Below, piece after piece: positions 13,112 through 15,958 of a stretch of 15,958 nucleotides of DNA. Source of the stretch: Pseudomonadota bacterium (lineage in GTDB: Bacteria; Pseudomonadota; Gammaproteobacteria; Steroidobacterales; Steroidobacteraceae); contig JAEYXD010000246.1 in NCBI GenBank assembly GCA_023428645.1, positions 1 through 15,958 on the forward strand, written 5' to 3'. A program made the translations under genes and the position numbers. The number at the start of each line of letters is the position of its first letter. Within the stretch, counting starts at the first letter, position 1. Below the pieces are notes generated by a model that saw only the letters and a program-made list of their open reading frames with translations, was not told the DNA's origin and ran no database searches.

Positions 13112-13591
13112 ATGTCTCGTAGAGCATCAGCACCGACTCGCACGATCCTCCCTGACCCGCGCTTCAACAGCCTGTTGCTGGCGAAGTTCGTGAACATGGT
13201 CATGGAGCGCGGCAAGAAGTCCGTCGCGGAAAAGATCGTGTACGGCGCGGTCGACCGCATTGCCGAGAAGACCGGCAAGCAGTCCGACCAATCGATCGAG
13301 CTGCTCACGCAGGCGCTCGACAACGTCAAGCCGACGGTCGAAGTGAAGAGCCGCCGCGTCGGCGGCGCCACGTACCAGGTGCCGGTCGAAGTGCGCGCCA
13401 CGCGTCGCCAGACGCTCGCGATGCGCTGGGTGATCGAAGCCGCGCAGGCTCGCAGCGAGAAGTCGATGTCGCAGCGCCTCGCGGCCGAGCTGCTCGATGC
13501 TTCCGAGAACCGCGGTACCGCCGTCCGCAAGCGCGAAGACACGCACCGCATGGCGGAGGCGAACAAGGCCTTCGCCCATTACCGCTGGTAA
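13112..13591 (+). CDS. rpsG: 30S ribosomal protein S7
   Basis: This 159-aa protein nucleates assembly of the 30S head by binding the 3' domain of 16S rRNA, and lies at the E site. It reads MSRRASAPTRTILPDPRFNS, then KPTVEVKSRRVGGATYQVPVEV, LAMRWVIEAA and, at the end, HRMAEANKAFAHYRW, the usual end of the short form. It is slightly longer than the common 156 aa because of extra residues around 45-60 (EKTGKQSDQSIELLTQALDN). The ATG at 13112 has only a weak ribosome binding site. In E. coli the protein is a translational repressor of its operon. The 102-nt spacer after it carries the repeat at 13595-13622. Confidence 0.98.
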   Translation: MSRRASAPTRTILPDPRFNSLLLAKFVNMVMERGKKSVAEKIVYGAVDRIAEKTGKQSDQSIELLTQALDNVKPTVEVKSRRVGGATYQVPVEVRATRRQTLAMRWVIEAAQARSEKSMSQRLAAELLDASENRGTAVRKREDTHRMAEANKAFAHYRW

Positions 13592-13594
13592 TGG

Positions 13595-13622
13595 TGCAAA
13601 AGGGGACAGGACTATTTTTGCA
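13595..13622 (+). repeat. Palindromic GGGGACAG-type element between rpsG and fusA
   Basis: TGCAAAA (13595-13601) is the inverse complement of TTTTGCA (13616-13622), enclosing GGGGACAGGACTAT. It starts 3 nt after the rpsG stop. Its AAAAGGGGACAG...TATTTTT form resembles, from memory, short interspersed repeats of many proteobacteria that occur near IS200/IS605-like (REP-associated) transposases. Only one copy is in this window, so repetitiveness is not shown here. A second short palindrome, TCGCG-GT-CGCGA, lies at about 13649-13660. Confidence 0.45.
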
Positions 13623-13693
13623 GTCACGCCGCTTGCTGGTTTCAGTCTCGCGGTCGCGAAAGTAGCTCCGTTCCCAGCGAAGAGAGAAAAGAA

Positions 13694-15784
<2,091 letters not shown>

Positions 15785-15845
15785 GTCGCGAGCCTTTAGT
15801 CATTTTTTGAAATTCAGCTAAACCGCATTACAGAGGACCGCCGCT

Positions 15846-15958
15846 GTGGCCAAAGAGAAGTTTGAACGCACGAAGCCGCATGTGAACGTAGGCACGATTG
15901 GTCACGTCGACCACGGCAAGACGACGTTGACGGCGGCGTTGACGAAGGTGATGGCCGA
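15846..15958 (+). CDS. tuf: Elongation factor Tu, 5' end only (second tuf copy)
   Basis: The first 37 codons of EF-Tu are present, and the gene runs out of the window. The start is GTG 15846 with GAGGA (15833-15837) eight bases upstream. It reads MAKEKFERTKPHVNVGTIGHVDHGKTTLTAALTKVMA. GHVDHGKT is the P-loop (G1) of the GTPase. This is the tufA position at the end of the str operon. The 61-nt spacer after fusA has a T-run (15803-15808) without a matching stem, so co-transcription with fusA is likely. Confidence 0.98.
   Translation, partial: MAKEKFERTKPHVNVGTIGHVDHGKTTLTAALTKVMA

Noticed and set aside
15807..15834. TTGAAA and TACAGA as a separate promoter for the second tuf
   Set aside because: The -10 match is poor, and transcripts would start after the GAGGA ribosome binding site, leaving the gene without it.

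Overview
This window is a housekeeping locus: the contiguous 'rif-str' region of a GC-rich proteobacterium. All genes lie on the + strand, in the order tuf (3' end) - trpT - secE - nusG - rplK - rplA - rplJ - rplL - rpoB - rpoC - rpsL - rpsG - fusA - tuf (5' end). It encodes the core of gene expression: RNA polymerase beta and beta', the elongation factor NusG, the SecE translocon subunit, ribosomal proteins L11, L1, L10, L7/L12, S12 and S7, elongation factors G and Tu, and tRNA-Trp. I see no mobile gene, CRISPR array, phage gene, toxin system or metabolic insertion, and no previously undescribed protein system.

The likely host is a gammaproteobacterium near the Xanthomonadales/Nevskiales/Steroidobacterales. 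The protein sequences are gammaproteobacterial in style. RpoB is 1385 aa and carries a roughly 22-residue-longer segment relative to E. coli that, from memory, xanthomonad RpoB also has. The rif and str clusters are joined here, as in Xanthomonas and Pseudomonas, and not separated as in E. coli. The exact genus cannot be named from sequence reading alone.

Layout: positions 1-345 hold the tuf tail and tRNA-Trp, flanked by two hairpins. Positions 346-2511 hold secE-nusG-rplK-rplA, tightly packed, with a structured nusG-rplK leader where L1 autoregulation would be expected. Positions 2512-3769 hold rplJL behind a 294-nt leader containing a recognisable L10-binding leader motif. Positions 3770-3954 hold a series of hairpins, two of them terminator-like and able to exchange strands, separating ribosomal protein from RNA polymerase expression. 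Positions 3955-12415 hold rpoBC. Positions 12416-12664 hold a terminator-like hairpin, a near-consensus sigma70 promoter with an all-GC discriminator, and a strong leader hairpin. Positions 12665 to the end hold the str operon rpsL-rpsG-fusA-tuf.

The most interesting content is non-coding: the possible switch structure before rpoB, the hairpin between the str promoter and rpsL, and a GGGGACAG-type palindromic repeat between rpsG and fusA. One protein detail also stands out: NusG has Leu161 where E. coli has Phe165, a contact residue for S10 and Rho. All RNA structure statements come from hand base-pairing, not from a folding program.
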